Positions 42,181 to 51,070 of a DNA stretch of 64,000 nt are shown one piece after another (the first letter of the stretch is position 1; every line of letters starts with the position of its first letter). The translations under genes were made by a program, and so were the position numbers. The notes under the pieces were generated by a model. It had not been told where the DNA came from and did not search any database. It saw only the letters and a list, made by a program, of their open reading frames with translations. Source of the stretch: JABWAJ01 sp038323375. GTDB taxonomy: Bacteria > Bacteroidota > Bacteroidia > Chitinophagales > Saprospiraceae. The DNA lies in contig JBBQGV010000006.1 in the NCBI GenBank assembly GCA_038323375.1, positions 1-64,000 on the forward strand. The letters run 5' to 3'.

Positions 42181-43434
42181 ATGCGAGCGAGGCTGCTCCG
42201 CGTGCTAATGCTGGTTTCGCTGATTGCAGCGACACTGGCTTTCGTTTTGCCGGATTGGGGCTTTTTCGGGCACCGACGGATCAACCGCTTAGCAACGTTT
42301 ACGCTGCCCCCGGAAATGATTCGTTTTTACAAAACCCACCTCGAATACATTACGGAACACTCGGTGGATCCCGACAAAAGGCGCTATGCCACCAAGCATG
42401 AGGCGCCCCGGCACTACATTGACTTAGACCAATGGGGGAGTTATCCATTTCCCAATTTGCCCCGATATTGGACGGACGTGCTGCTGTTTTACACCGAAAT
42501 TGGCCTCGTAACCGCCCAGGGCGACAGCTTGAAGGTGAAAAGGGATACCTTGATGATTGACGGGTACAAGATTCCCCAAATCAGGTTGTACCGGAAAAAC
42601 AAAGCCATCCTTGAAGCAGCCGATTCGCAAGCGTTCCGGGATTTTTTTGAAGCAAAAGTCTTGTCTCAGTACTACGAAGACGAATGGATCCTGCCTTGCG
42701 ATACCTTGCTGGCGCTTTTTGGCGATGCCAGGCCACCAAATGTTAACTGCGCCAGCGCTTATGCCGTTGACCACTTTTCGGAACACGGGATCTTGCCTTA
42801 CCATTTGGTAAAAATGCAGAACAACCTGAAGTATGCTTTTTTATCCGGAAATGTGGATAAAATCCTGCGTACTTCGGCGGAAATGGGTCATTACATTGGC
42901 GACGCTTACGTGCCTTTGCATACTACCAAAAATTACAATGGCCAACTTTCCAACCAGACGGGGATTCACGCATTTTGGGAAAGCCGCCTGCCCGAACTGT
43001 TTGCCGATGAAACGTACGATTTCTTCGTTGGTGCCGCAGAATACATTGCCAATCCTTCTGAGTATTATTGGAAAATCGTATTGGACAGTCATTTGCTGGT
43101 GGACAGCGTGCTGCAGACCGAACGGGAATTAAGCCTTCAATTTCCTTCCGACCGCCAATATTGCTTTGAAGAACGCAACGGCATCACCATCCGTACCCAA
43201 TGCAGGGAATATTCGGAAGCTTACCACCGCCGCATGTCCGGCATGGTGGAAAGTCGCATGCGAGGCGCGATTCTGTCCATCGGAAGCGCCTGGTATACGG
43301 CCTGGGTGGATGCGGGGCAACCGGATCTTATAAAACTATTGGGTAAAACCTTGTCTGTAGAAGAATTGAAAGCATTGGAATCCCTGGAATCGCAATATCA
43401 GAAAGGGAATACGAAGGGGAGACCGCATGATTGA
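42181..43434 (+). CDS. Zinc-dependent phospholipase C / S1-P1 nuclease-like protein
   Basis: The exported protein has about 417 residues and a hydrophobic leader (VLMLVSLIAATLAFVLP). The motifs are WGFFGHRRINRLA (the N-terminal Trp/His metal ligands of the PLC/P1-nuclease fold), HYIDLDQWG, and GHYIGDAYVPLHTTKNYNGQ (later ligands). This three-zinc fold is used by phospholipase C and P1 nuclease. The substrate is unknown. It starts at ATG 42181, 5 bases after the DUF4340 stop, so it probably belongs to the gldFG transcript. Confidence 0.8.
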   Translation: MRARLLRVLMLVSLIAATLAFVLPDWGFFGHRRINRLATFTLPPEMIRFYKTHLEYITEHSVDPDKRRYATKHEAPRHYIDLDQWGSYPFPNLPRYWTDVLLFYTEIGLVTAQGDSLKVKRDTLMIDGYKIPQIRLYRKNKAILEAADSQAFRDFFEAKVLSQYYEDEWILPCDTLLALFGDARPPNVNCASAYAVDHFSEHGILPYHLVKMQNNLKYAFLSGNVDKILRTSAEMGHYIGDAYVPLHTTKNYNGQLSNQTGIHAFWESRLPELFADETYDFFVGAAEYIANPSEYYWKIVLDSHLLVDSVLQTERELSLQFPSDRQYCFEERNGITIRTQCREYSEAYHRRMSGMVESRMRGAILSIGSAWYTAWVDAGQPDLIKLLGKTLSVEELKALESLESQYQKGNTKGRPHD

Positions 43435-43515
43435 TTTGAGCGCGGCAGAGTCGCTAGGGTGCGACCCTCGCGGTCGCCCAAACACTCAAAATGATTTGAA
43501 GATTTGAGGATTCCT
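43435..43515. repeat. Dispersed repeat, family 3, copy 1
   Basis: About 80 bp, with the hairpin GGGTGCGACC-CTCGC-GGTCGCCC flanked by ATTTGAGCGCGGCAGAG and GATTTGAAGATTTGAGGATT. It recurs in opposite orientation near 63250-63349. It is non-coding and lies in the gap before aroE. Confidence 0.65.
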
Positions 43516-43537
43516 ATAAACAAATAAACACAGATTG

Positions 43538-44275
43538 ATGAGGGAACAGTTATACGGCATAATCGGCTATCCGCTGACGCATTCTTTCTCGAAGCGGTAT
43601 TTTTCAGAGAAATTTGAAAAAGAGGGGCTGCTGCATTGCCGTTATGAATTATTCCCCATTGCGGAAATCGGGATGTTGCCCGAAATCCTGACAAATAATC
43701 CTACACTTCGGGGGTTAAACGTGACCATTCCCTACAAACAAGCCGTTTTGCCGTTTTTAGACGGATTTGGAGAAGGCATTGCCAAAATAGGCGCAGTAAA
43801 TGTCATTGATATTTCGAATGGCAAATTGACCGGCCACAACACGGATATCGCCGGTTTCGAGCAATCGCTCCGGAATGCGTTGGGCACAGAACGCCCGGAA
43901 GCGGCACTGGTGCTGGGAACGGGGGGCGCTTCCAAAGCCGTGCAATTTGTGCTTTCCAAAATGCAAATTCCATTCCGGTTGGTGTCCCGAAACCAGGAAG
44001 GCGATTTTCACTACGATCAATTGACAAAAGAAATCGTCTTTGCGCACCAGTTGATTGTCAACACAACGCCTTTAGGCATGAGCCCAAATACAGAAACTTG
44101 TCCAAAAATTCCTTATGAAGCAATAAGTCAGCGACATTTGCTTTTCGATTTGGTCTACAATCCTGAAGAAACCTCCTTTCTGAAAAAAGGAAGGCTTCAG
44201 GGGGCTCGAACACAGAACGGAATGGAGATGTTGCATACGCAGGCCGAAAAAGCCTGGGCAATCTGGAACAAATAA
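43538..44275 (+). CDS. aroE: Shikimate dehydrogenase
   Basis: The enzyme has about 246 residues and performs NADPH reduction of 3-dehydroshikimate in aromatic amino-acid synthesis. The substrate site is GYPLTHSFSKRYF near 9-21. NVTIPYKQAVL near 64-74 carries the catalytic Lys, and NTDIAGFEQSL supplies the Asp ligand. The NADP loop is VLGTGGASKAV near 126-136. INTTPLGM and NGMEMLHTQAEKAW follow. It is 14 bases upstream of the proline dehydrogenase gene. Confidence 0.93.
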   Translation: MREQLYGIIGYPLTHSFSKRYFSEKFEKEGLLHCRYELFPIAEIGMLPEILTNNPTLRGLNVTIPYKQAVLPFLDGFGEGIAKIGAVNVIDISNGKLTGHNTDIAGFEQSLRNALGTERPEAALVLGTGGASKAVQFVLSKMQIPFRLVSRNQEGDFHYDQLTKEIVFAHQLIVNTTPLGMSPNTETCPKIPYEAISQRHLLFDLVYNPEETSFLKKGRLQGARTQNGMEMLHTQAEKAWAIWNK

Positions 44276-44289
44276 AACCAATCTACACC

Positions 44290-45540
44290 ATGAAAGAAAG
44301 CAATCAGCCCGTTCCCAAAAACTTCTCAAAACTTGAAAAAATGGCAAAAACAATACTTGGTGCCCCGGTTGATTTCAACAATACGCAAATCGCTTTTCGC
44401 TGGAAAACGGATAAAGAACTCAAAAAAGCAGCCTGGCTATTTGGATTGATGAATAACCACTGGCTGGTGGGCATCGGCTCCAAAGTGGGCATTGCGGCCA
44501 TCAAACTACACCTCCCGTTTGTGGAATCGGTTGTAAAAAGCACCATATTCGAGCAATTCTGCGGCGGTACTACCCTGCTGGAATCGCTTAAAAACATCAA
44601 TAAATTAGCGGAACAAAACGTTCAGTCTATTCTCGACTACGGCGCAGAAGCCAAAGAAACAGAAGCGGATTTCAACAAAACTATGGCGGAAAATATCCGC
44701 GCCATAGAATTTGCATCCCAGCAGGAGCACATTCCCGTAATCAGCACCAAAATTACCGGCTTAGCTCGTTTTGAATTGCTGGAAGCCATTCAACGCGACG
44801 ACACCCTGACCCGGGAAATGCGCGCCGAATACCGCACCGTGCTCAAACGATTAGACGCCATCTGCCACGCTGCGAGCCAAAAAGGCGTCGGCGTTTTTAT
44901 TGACGCCGAAGAAAGCTGGATTCAAAACGCGATTGACCATTTAGCCAATTTGATGATGCGGCGCTACAACCGGGGGAAAGTAGTGGTATTCAACACCTTC
45001 CAAATGTATCGAACCGATCGTTTGCAAAACCTCATAGATTCTTATGCCGAAGCTGGCCGCGAAGGCTATTTGCTTGGCGCAAAATTGGTGCGGGGGGCCT
45101 ACCTGGAAAAAGAGCGGGAAAGGGCAGAAAAAATGGGGTATCCTTCCCCCATTCACACCAGCAAAGAAGCAACAGACGATGCGTTCAATACCGGTATCCG
45201 TTTTTGCGTAGACCACTACGAGGACATCGTATCCTGCAATGCTTCGCATAATTTGGCCAGCACCGCGCTTCAGGTAAAACTGATTGATGAAAAAGGCATT
45301 CCACGCAACCACCCGCATTTGCGGTTTTGCCAGTTGTATGGCATGAGCGACAACCTGACGTTTAATTTAGCCAATGCGGGCTACAATGCCGCCAAATATG
45401 TGATTTATGGGCAGGTACGTGAAGTCGTCCCTTACCTCATTCGTCGTGCGGAAGAAAATTCTTCCATCACCGGCGATATGAGCCGCGAATATCAATTGGT
45501 GAATAACGAGCTTAAAAGACGGGAGCTGCTTGCGTCTTAA
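44290..45540 (+). CDS. Proline dehydrogenase
   Basis: The 416-residue FAD enzyme of the PRODH (TIM-barrel) family oxidises proline to pyrroline-5-carboxylate. Motifs visible are STKITGLARF, GVFIDAEESW, FNTFQMYRTD, GAKLVRGAYLEKER near 264-277 and ASHNLAS; the closing YGQVREVVPYLIRRAEENSS contains the substrate-binding YxxRRxxE. There is no fused P5C dehydrogenase, so that step must be encoded elsewhere. Its 3' end overlaps the convergent aguB by 4 bases. Confidence 0.93.
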   Translation: MKESNQPVPKNFSKLEKMAKTILGAPVDFNNTQIAFRWKTDKELKKAAWLFGLMNNHWLVGIGSKVGIAAIKLHLPFVESVVKSTIFEQFCGGTTLLESLKNINKLAEQNVQSILDYGAEAKETEADFNKTMAENIRAIEFASQQEHIPVISTKITGLARFELLEAIQRDDTLTREMRAEYRTVLKRLDAICHAASQKGVGVFIDAEESWIQNAIDHLANLMMRRYNRGKVVVFNTFQMYRTDRLQNLIDSYAEAGREGYLLGAKLVRGAYLEKERERAEKMGYPSPIHTSKEATDDAFNTGIRFCVDHYEDIVSCNASHNLASTALQVKLIDEKGIPRNHPHLRFCQLYGMSDNLTFNLANAGYNAAKYVIYGQVREVVPYLIRRAEENSSITGDMSREYQLVNNELKRRELLAS

Positions 45541-46421
45541 TCCAAATATCTTTTTAAAAGCCCTTCATACGCATCAATCCTCCGGTCGCGGAAAAACGGC
45601 CAGATGCGGCGCACTGTTTCGGTCCGCTGTTTGTCTATATCAATAACCACCGCAATTTCTTCCGCTGCCGGTGCCTGAAAGAGTAGTTCTCCCTGGGGGC
45701 CAGCCACAAAACTTTGTCCCCAAAACTGGATACCGCCCGTCACACCTGACCAATCCGGCTCGAAGCCCGTGCGATTTACCGCTACCACCGGTAGACCATT
45801 GGCGACTGCATGGGCCCGCTGGATGGTTTGCCAGGCGCCAAACTGCCGGTCTTTTTCTTCGGGCGCATCAGAAGATTCCCAGCCAATAGCCGTCGGGTAA
45901 ATGAGCAAATCCGCACCTGCCAACGCCATGAGCCGCGCGGCTTCGGGGTACCACTGATCCCAACAAACGAGGACGCCTAATTTCCCCACGGAAGTTGAAA
46001 TGGGTTGAAAACCCAGATCGCCGGGCGTAAAATAAAATTTTTCGTAGTAAGCCGGATCATCCGGAATATGCATTTTTCGGTATTTCCCGGCGATGCTGCC
46101 ATCTTTTTCAAAAACAACTGCCGTATTGTGGCAAATGCCCGGTGCGCGTTTTTCAAACAGGGACGTAACCAGCACGATGCCTAATTCTTTCGCAATAGCG
46201 CCAAAAATTGCCGTTGAAGGTCCCGGGATGGTTTCTGCCTGGTCAAAGCGCGTTGTCTCTTCAACCTGGCAAAAATATACCCCGGTGTGCAACTCCTGCA
46301 ACACCACCAATTGCGCGCCTTGTGCAGCACAAGCCCGGATGCCGGCGAAGCTTTTCCGAATATTTTCATCCCGATCTTCGGTGCAGGATTGTTGTACGAT
46401 ACCTGTTTTGAGTATGCTCAT
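45537..46421 (-). CDS. aguB: N-carbamoylputrescine amidase
   Basis: This 294-residue enzyme of the nitrilase superfamily splits N-carbamoylputrescine into putrescine, CO2 and ammonia. The catalytic triad is visible: Glu in LQELHTGVYF, Lys in YRKMHIPDDP, and Cys in LVCWDQWYPEAARLMAL. The length and these contexts match the AguB family. It is 10 bases downstream of aguA in the same operon, which fixes the pathway arginine, agmatine, putrescine. Confidence 0.93.
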   Translation of the reverse strand: MSILKTGIVQQSCTEDRDENIRKSFAGIRACAAQGAQLVVLQELHTGVYFCQVEETTRFDQAETIPGPSTAIFGAIAKELGIVLVTSLFEKRAPGICHNTAVVFEKDGSIAGKYRKMHIPDDPAYYEKFYFTPGDLGFQPISTSVGKLGVLVCWDQWYPEAARLMALAGADLLIYPTAIGWESSDAPEEKDRQFGAWQTIQRAHAVANGLPVVAVNRTGFEPDWSGVTGGIQFWGQSFVAGPQGELLFQAPAAEEIAVVIDIDKQRTETVRRIWPFFRDRRIDAYEGLLKRYLD

Positions 46422-46431
46422 TTTTTTAAAT

Positions 46432-47460
46432 TCAATTGAATAAAACCCCTTCCGGATATTGCATGGTCACACAATGCAGAGAACCATGCTGTAAAATCAG
46501 CGCCCTGCAATCAATGCCGATGATTTCCCTTCCGGGGAAACAGCCGTTGAGGATGGCCAATGCTTCTTCATCCTGTCGAACGCCGTAGGTCGGAACCAGC
46601 ACCGCGCCATTGATAATCAGGAAATTGGCATAAGTAGCGGGCAGGCGCGTTCCTTCCTCATCATAACACGCATCTGGCATGAGCAGCGGAACTAAGCGAT
46701 AGGGGTTGCCCGCAGCAGTGCGAAAGGTTTTTAGTTCTGCTTCCATTCGCCCAAGCGCTTCGTAATGCTCGTCTTCCGCGTCGGTGCATTGCACATAAGC
46801 AATCGTTTCCAGGTCGCAAAACCGCGCCAGGGTGTCAATATGCGAATCCGTATCGTCCCCGGCTAAGTAACCGTGGTGCAGCCACAACACGCGATCCAAT
46901 CCAAAAATCTCCTTCAGCTTTGCCTCAATTTCCCGTTTGCTCAAATGTGGATTCCGGTTTGGCGAAAGCAGGCATTCGGCGGTGGTGAGCAACGTGCCCT
47001 GTCCGTCGCTTTCAATACCGCCGCCTTCCAGCACTAAGCCGCCATGGCGAATTTCAGCATCAAAAACCGCGTAGTGTTCCTGCACATAGCGCGTGATGAG
47101 GTTATCCTGGTTGGCCGGGAATTTGAGTCCCCATCCATTGAACACAAAATCGAGCACTACGGGTTTTCCATTTTCAAAAATGGTAATGCCCCCGTGGTCG
47201 CGCGCCCAGGTATCGTTGCTTGGTGCCTGAACAAGTTTGACATTGGAGAGGCTTTTGTTTCCACGAATCAGCTCCCGAACTTCCATTGGGTTGTGACAAA
47301 CGAGGAGGACTTTTTGAAAACGGGCTATCGTGGTTGCAATTTCGAGGAAACAAGGCATGACCTGATCCAATACGGCTGCCCAATCGGTGTCCTGATGGGG
47401 GAAAGTTAGTTGCACGGCGCTTTGGGGCGCCCATTCTGCGGGTAAAAATCGAGTTTTCAT
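46432..47460 (-). CDS. aguA: Agmatine deiminase
   Basis: The 342-residue member of the guanidino-modifying (PPAD) superfamily converts agmatine to N-carbamoylputrescine. Conserved features are MPAEW-like FLPAEWAPQ at the N-terminus, NDTWARDHGGI near 82-92, LEGGGIESDGQGTLL, HGYLAGDDTDSHIDTLARF with active-site His and Asp, and the C-terminal GSLHCVTMQYP with the catalytic Cys. It is the first gene of the aguA-aguB unit. A minus-strand TAATTTTG box at 47465-47472 is so close to the ATG that the leader would be almost absent. Confidence 0.94.
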   Translation of the reverse strand: MKTRFLPAEWAPQSAVQLTFPHQDTDWAAVLDQVMPCFLEIATTIARFQKVLLVCHNPMEVRELIRGNKSLSNVKLVQAPSNDTWARDHGGITIFENGKPVVLDFVFNGWGLKFPANQDNLITRYVQEHYAVFDAEIRHGGLVLEGGGIESDGQGTLLTTAECLLSPNRNPHLSKREIEAKLKEIFGLDRVLWLHHGYLAGDDTDSHIDTLARFCDLETIAYVQCTDAEDEHYEALGRMEAELKTFRTAAGNPYRLVPLLMPDACYDEEGTRLPATYANFLIINGAVLVPTYGVRQDEEALAILNGCFPGREIIGIDCRALILQHGSLHCVTMQYPEGVLFN

Positions 47461-47495
47461 GCGGCAAAATTAGCAAAAGAACTAAATTTGTGATC

Positions 47496-47680
47496 AGAGC
47501 TTGTTCGGGATTTCCTGATTGACTACATCGAATCTTCGATTTGAGCGAGGGTGAGGAAATTTTGTTTTAGACGAGGCGGATTTTGCAGACATAGCCAGCA
47601 GCTAGGGCGAAAAAATCCAACGAAGTATAAAATAAAATTTGCCACCCACAGCCAATTGAGGAATTCCCGAACAAGCTCTA
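47496..47680 (-). mobile_element. MITE-like element, family 2, copy 2
   Basis: The inverted copy of 26009-26171, about 185 bp. Its ends AGAGCTTGTTCGGGA and TCCCGAACAAGCTCT form a terminal inverted repeat. Internal blocks matching copy 1 (as reverse complement) include GGCAAATTTTATTTTATACT and ATTTCCTCACCCTCGCTC. It is longer by about 20 bp at one side. The flanks do not show a clean target duplication. It lies 20 bases upstream of the desaturase-family start codon. Confidence 0.7.
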
Positions 47681-47700
47681 AACAAAACAACCGACCCAAC

Positions 47701-48984
47701 ATGGCAGCATACGGCACAATCCTCAACATCATCGTCCCCATTTTTTTCCTGTTGTATTTCATCGAACAGGGTTTCGAGTGGTACTTAGGCAAAAAGGTCA
47801 TCCGGGGGCTTGACAGCATTTCCAGTTTCAGTGCCGGCGTCACTAACGTAGTAAAAGATGTATTGGGCATGACCATCAGCATCATCACTTATGGCTGGTT
47901 GGTGGACAAAATCGCCCTCACGCAGATTGAAGCGACCTGGGCGGTTTATGTCATCGGATTCATTGCCGTTGATTTTCAGGGATACTGGACGCATCGCTGG
48001 CACCATCAGATCAATTTTTTGTGGAATCGCCACGTCATTCACCACAGCAGCGAAGAATTCAACCTGTCCTGTGCCCTGCGGCAATCCATTTCAGCGTTTG
48101 TCAATTATTTCACGATCCTGTTGATCCCCGCAGCATTATTAGGGGTGCCGGCTCAAGTCATTGCCATCATCGGCCCGCTGCACCTTTTCCTGCAATACTG
48201 GTACCATACCCGCCTGATCGGGAAATTGGGCTGGTTGGAATACGTCATTGTTACCCCATCCCACCACCGGGTACACCACGCCATTAACCCGGAATATATG
48301 GATAAAAACCATGGCCAGATTTTCATCATCTGGGACAAGCTGTTCAGCACATTTCAGGAAGAATTGTCGAAGATTCCGCCCGTTTACGGCGTCACCCGCC
48401 CCGTGCGCACCTGGAATCCGATCAAAATCAATTTTTTGCACCTCTGGCTCCTGATGCAGGATGCCTGGCACACGCGAAATTGGTGGGATAAAGTGCGCAT
48501 CTGGTTTATGCCAACGGGGTGGCGACCGGAAGATGTGAAAGACAAATACCCCGTAAACAGCATCCTTGATCCGTACAATTTTGAAAAATACGACACCAAG
48601 GCGTCCCGGTTGTTTCTCGTCTGGTCGTGGTTGCAATTGGCGTTCAACTATTTCCTGCTGGTCTACTTTTTCGCCAACTTGGCCGGCATCGGCACGCCGG
48701 ATATTTTTTACTACGGCGCGTTCATTTTTCTCTCGGTGTTTGCCTATACGGAATTGATGGACCGCCACGCGTATGCCATGTATTTTGAAATGCTGAAATC
48801 GGCGGCTGGCCTCTACTTTGTGTATCAATCGGGCGGCGACTGGTTTGGCGCAGGCAATTATTTCGGTGCCTGGTATGTGTATATCGTGGTAAGTTACCTG
48901 ATTCTTTCGGCTGTGGTCGCCACGCTTTTTGTGCAGTTGGAGATCAGGGAGGAGCAAATTGGCAAATTGGCAAGGGGCAAGTAG
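47701..48984 (+). CDS. Sterol desaturase / fatty acid hydroxylase family protein
   Basis: The multipass membrane protein has about 427 residues and the eight-His di-iron pattern: HRWHHQ near 99-104, HVIHHSSEEF near 113-122 and HHRVHHAINPEYMDKNHGQ near 189-207. An extra C-terminal set of helices (about 310-420) resembles alkylglycerol monooxygenase-like members. It hydroxylates or desaturates a lipid; the substrate is unknown. ATG 47701 is chosen because the upstream open frame is MITE sequence. Confidence 0.85.
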   Translation: MAAYGTILNIIVPIFFLLYFIEQGFEWYLGKKVIRGLDSISSFSAGVTNVVKDVLGMTISIITYGWLVDKIALTQIEATWAVYVIGFIAVDFQGYWTHRWHHQINFLWNRHVIHHSSEEFNLSCALRQSISAFVNYFTILLIPAALLGVPAQVIAIIGPLHLFLQYWYHTRLIGKLGWLEYVIVTPSHHRVHHAINPEYMDKNHGQIFIIWDKLFSTFQEELSKIPPVYGVTRPVRTWNPIKINFLHLWLLMQDAWHTRNWWDKVRIWFMPTGWRPEDVKDKYPVNSILDPYNFEKYDTKASRLFLVWSWLQLAFNYFLLVYFFANLAGIGTPDIFYYGAFIFLSVFAYTELMDRHAYAMYFEMLKSAAGLYFVYQSGGDWFGAGNYFGAWYVYIVVSYLILSAVVATLFVQLEIREEQIGKLARGK

Positions 48985-49012
48985 GCAAATTTGCCCCTTG
49001 CCCACTTCCTTC

Positions 49013-49600
49013 CTATTCTTCCTTTTTCGCGTTCAAAATCTCCAGCACGCGCTGAGTGATGTCAAGGCTGTCATTTGCGGCAAGCAATTGTCCGCCGGCG
49101 GTGTAGCTGAAGATGAAGTCGAATCCTTCTTCTTTTTTGATTTCGCCGAGCCGGTCGAGGATTGCTTTTTGCAACTCGTCCCGTATTTTTTTATCTTCTT
49201 CCAGCAGCGTTTTGGTGACCCGCTCCTGTTCGGCCACTAATTTTTGCTGCGCCGCCATCAGGCGTTGCTCTTCCTGTTGCATCGCGCTGGGTGCCAGCAG
49301 ACCTTTTTGTGCTTTTTCCTGGGTAGCCATGAAGTCCTTTTCAAGGGCACGCCCTTTGGCTTTCAGCGAAGCATCCGCGTCTTTTTCCTTTTTTTGGAAA
49401 ATTTCGCGTTGCTTTTTGAAAAACTCGTACTTTTCAAGCAAGGTATCTGCGTTGACGTACGCGATTTTTAAGGGTTTTTCCAGCTCGACTGCCGGAGTAT
49501 CGGCGGTTGCTGGTGCCCCCGGCGACTGGAAAACTTTCACGGCAAGCCCCACAGTTGCGAGCAGTGCCACAATACTCAAAATTAAAGGAAGTTGTTTCAT
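49013..49600 (-). CDS. OmpH/Skp-family periplasmic chaperone
   Basis: The 195-residue protein has an N-terminal hydrophobic signal (LPLILSIVALLATVGLAVKVF). The mature start IAYVNADTLLEKYEFFKK is typical of OmpH/Skp, and a long coiled coil rich in K/E/Q follows (about 65-150). The end domain has FDFIFSYTAGGQLLAAN and DITQRVLEILN. It would hold outer-membrane proteins in the periplasm. Possibly anchored rather than secreted. Confidence 0.85.
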   Translation of the reverse strand: MKQLPLILSIVALLATVGLAVKVFQSPGAPATADTPAVELEKPLKIAYVNADTLLEKYEFFKKQREIFQKKEKDADASLKAKGRALEKDFMATQEKAQKGLLAPSAMQQEEQRLMAAQQKLVAEQERVTKTLLEEDKKIRDELQKAILDRLGEIKKEEGFDFIFSYTAGGQLLAANDSLDITQRVLEILNAKKEE

Positions 49601-49629
49601 TCTTTAAAGGATAGATGATGTGTAGTAAA

Positions 49630-51021
49630 TCAGCCTTTTTTCAAATCCACGTAGTAGTGGTAGAAATAAGGAATGGTTTCAATGCCTTTGTAATAATTAA
49701 ACAGCCCGAAATGCTCATTCGGCGAGTGCAACGCATCTGAATCCAAGCCAAAGCCGATCAGAATGCTATCCACGCTCAACACGTCGCGAAACAGGGAAAC
49801 AATCGGAATATAGCCGCCTTCGCGCTTGGGAATCGGCGATTTGCCAAACGTTTTTTCCATTGCTAAGTGCGCCGCGCGGTATTCGGGCGTGTCAATGGGC
49901 GTCACGCCGGGTTCTCCCCCGTGCATGCGCGTTACTTTTACGCTCACATAAGGCGGTGCGATCTTGTTGAAGTGGTCTTCCACCAAATCGTATATTTTCT
50001 CATGCCGCTGGTTCGGGACAAGGCGCATCGAAATTTTAGCCGTCGCTTTGGCGGGCAGTACCGTTTTCGTACCTTCCCCGGTGTAGCCACCCCAGATTCC
50101 GTTCACATCCAAGGTAGGCCGGATGCTGGTGCGTTCGAGCGTTGAGTACCCTTCCTCGCCAAGCTCCTGGCCAATGCCGAGGTTTTTGTTGTAAGTCGCC
50201 TGGTTGAATGGAATGCGCGACATTTCGCTGCGCTCTTCGGGGCCAACCACTTGCACATCGTCGTAAAAACCTGGGATCGTCACCCGACGGTGTTCGTCTA
50301 ACAGGGACGCGATCAATTCGCAAAGGACATTTGCCGGGTTGGCAACTCCGCCGCCGTAAACGCCGGAATGCAAATCGCGGCTTGGGCCGGTCACTTCCAC
50401 TTCCAGGTAGGCCAATCCACGGACGCCGGTCGTCAGCGAAGGCACGTCGTTGGCAACGATGGAGGTATCGGAACACAAGACTACATTGCAATCCAAAAGT
50501 TCTTTATGCGCCTCAACAAAAGGCCGGAAGTTGGGCGAACCAATTTCTTCTTCCCCTTCGATGATGAATTTGACATTGCAGGGCAGGGCATCGTGCTTCA
50601 TCATGGCCTCGAAAGCTTTGATGTGCATGTAAACCTGGCCTTTGTCGTCGCTGGAACCCCGGGCAAAAATAGCGCCCTGCGGGTGGGTTTCTGTTTTTTT
50701 GACCACTGGTTCAAACGGACCGGATTCCCAAAGATCAAGCGGGTCTGGTGGCTGAACATCGTAGTGGCCGTAAACAAGCACCGTTGGCAAATCCGGGTTG
50801 ATGAGTTTGTCTCCGTAGACGATGGCGTGGCCCGGCGTCGGATAAATCGTCACGTTTTCGGCACCCGCTTCCCGAAGGCGATCTGCACAAAACTCTGCCG
50901 CACGGGCTACATCGCCTTTGTGCTTTGGATCGGCACTGATGGACGGAATGCGCAGCCAGGTAAATAATTCATTTAAATACCGTTCCTTGTTGGATTGGAT
51001 ATATTCCTGAAGGTGTTGCAT
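49630..51021 (-). CDS. M20-family dipeptidase
   Basis: The zinc peptidase of the ArgE/DapE/ACY1/CPG2 family has about 463 residues. Metal and catalytic sites visible are LVYGHYDVQPPDP near 85-97, RGSSDDKGQVYMHIKAFEAM near 121-140 and IIEGEEEIGSP near 153-163 with the general base. The dimerisation or lid domain holds RDLHSGVYGG. The pattern matches cytosolic dipeptidases of M20 type that cleave short peptides. ATG 51021 is preferred to longer upstream starts that run into the neighbouring gene. Confidence 0.9.
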   Translation of the reverse strand: MQHLQEYIQSNKERYLNELFTWLRIPSISADPKHKGDVARAAEFCADRLREAGAENVTIYPTPGHAIVYGDKLINPDLPTVLVYGHYDVQPPDPLDLWESGPFEPVVKKTETHPQGAIFARGSSDDKGQVYMHIKAFEAMMKHDALPCNVKFIIEGEEEIGSPNFRPFVEAHKELLDCNVVLCSDTSIVANDVPSLTTGVRGLAYLEVEVTGPSRDLHSGVYGGGVANPANVLCELIASLLDEHRRVTIPGFYDDVQVVGPEERSEMSRIPFNQATYNKNLGIGQELGEEGYSTLERTSIRPTLDVNGIWGGYTGEGTKTVLPAKATAKISMRLVPNQRHEKIYDLVEDHFNKIAPPYVSVKVTRMHGGEPGVTPIDTPEYRAAHLAMEKTFGKSPIPKREGGYIPIVSLFRDVLSVDSILIGFGLDSDALHSPNEHFGLFNYYKGIETIPYFYHYYVDLKKG

Positions 51022-51070
51022 TATGGTGGTTTTATTTTTTAGTAACGGCAGCGAAGATAAGATTTCTTCA

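Noticed and set aside
47551..47700. Upstream extension of the sterol-desaturase frame
   Set aside because: The extra 50 codons are encoded by the family-2 repeat element.
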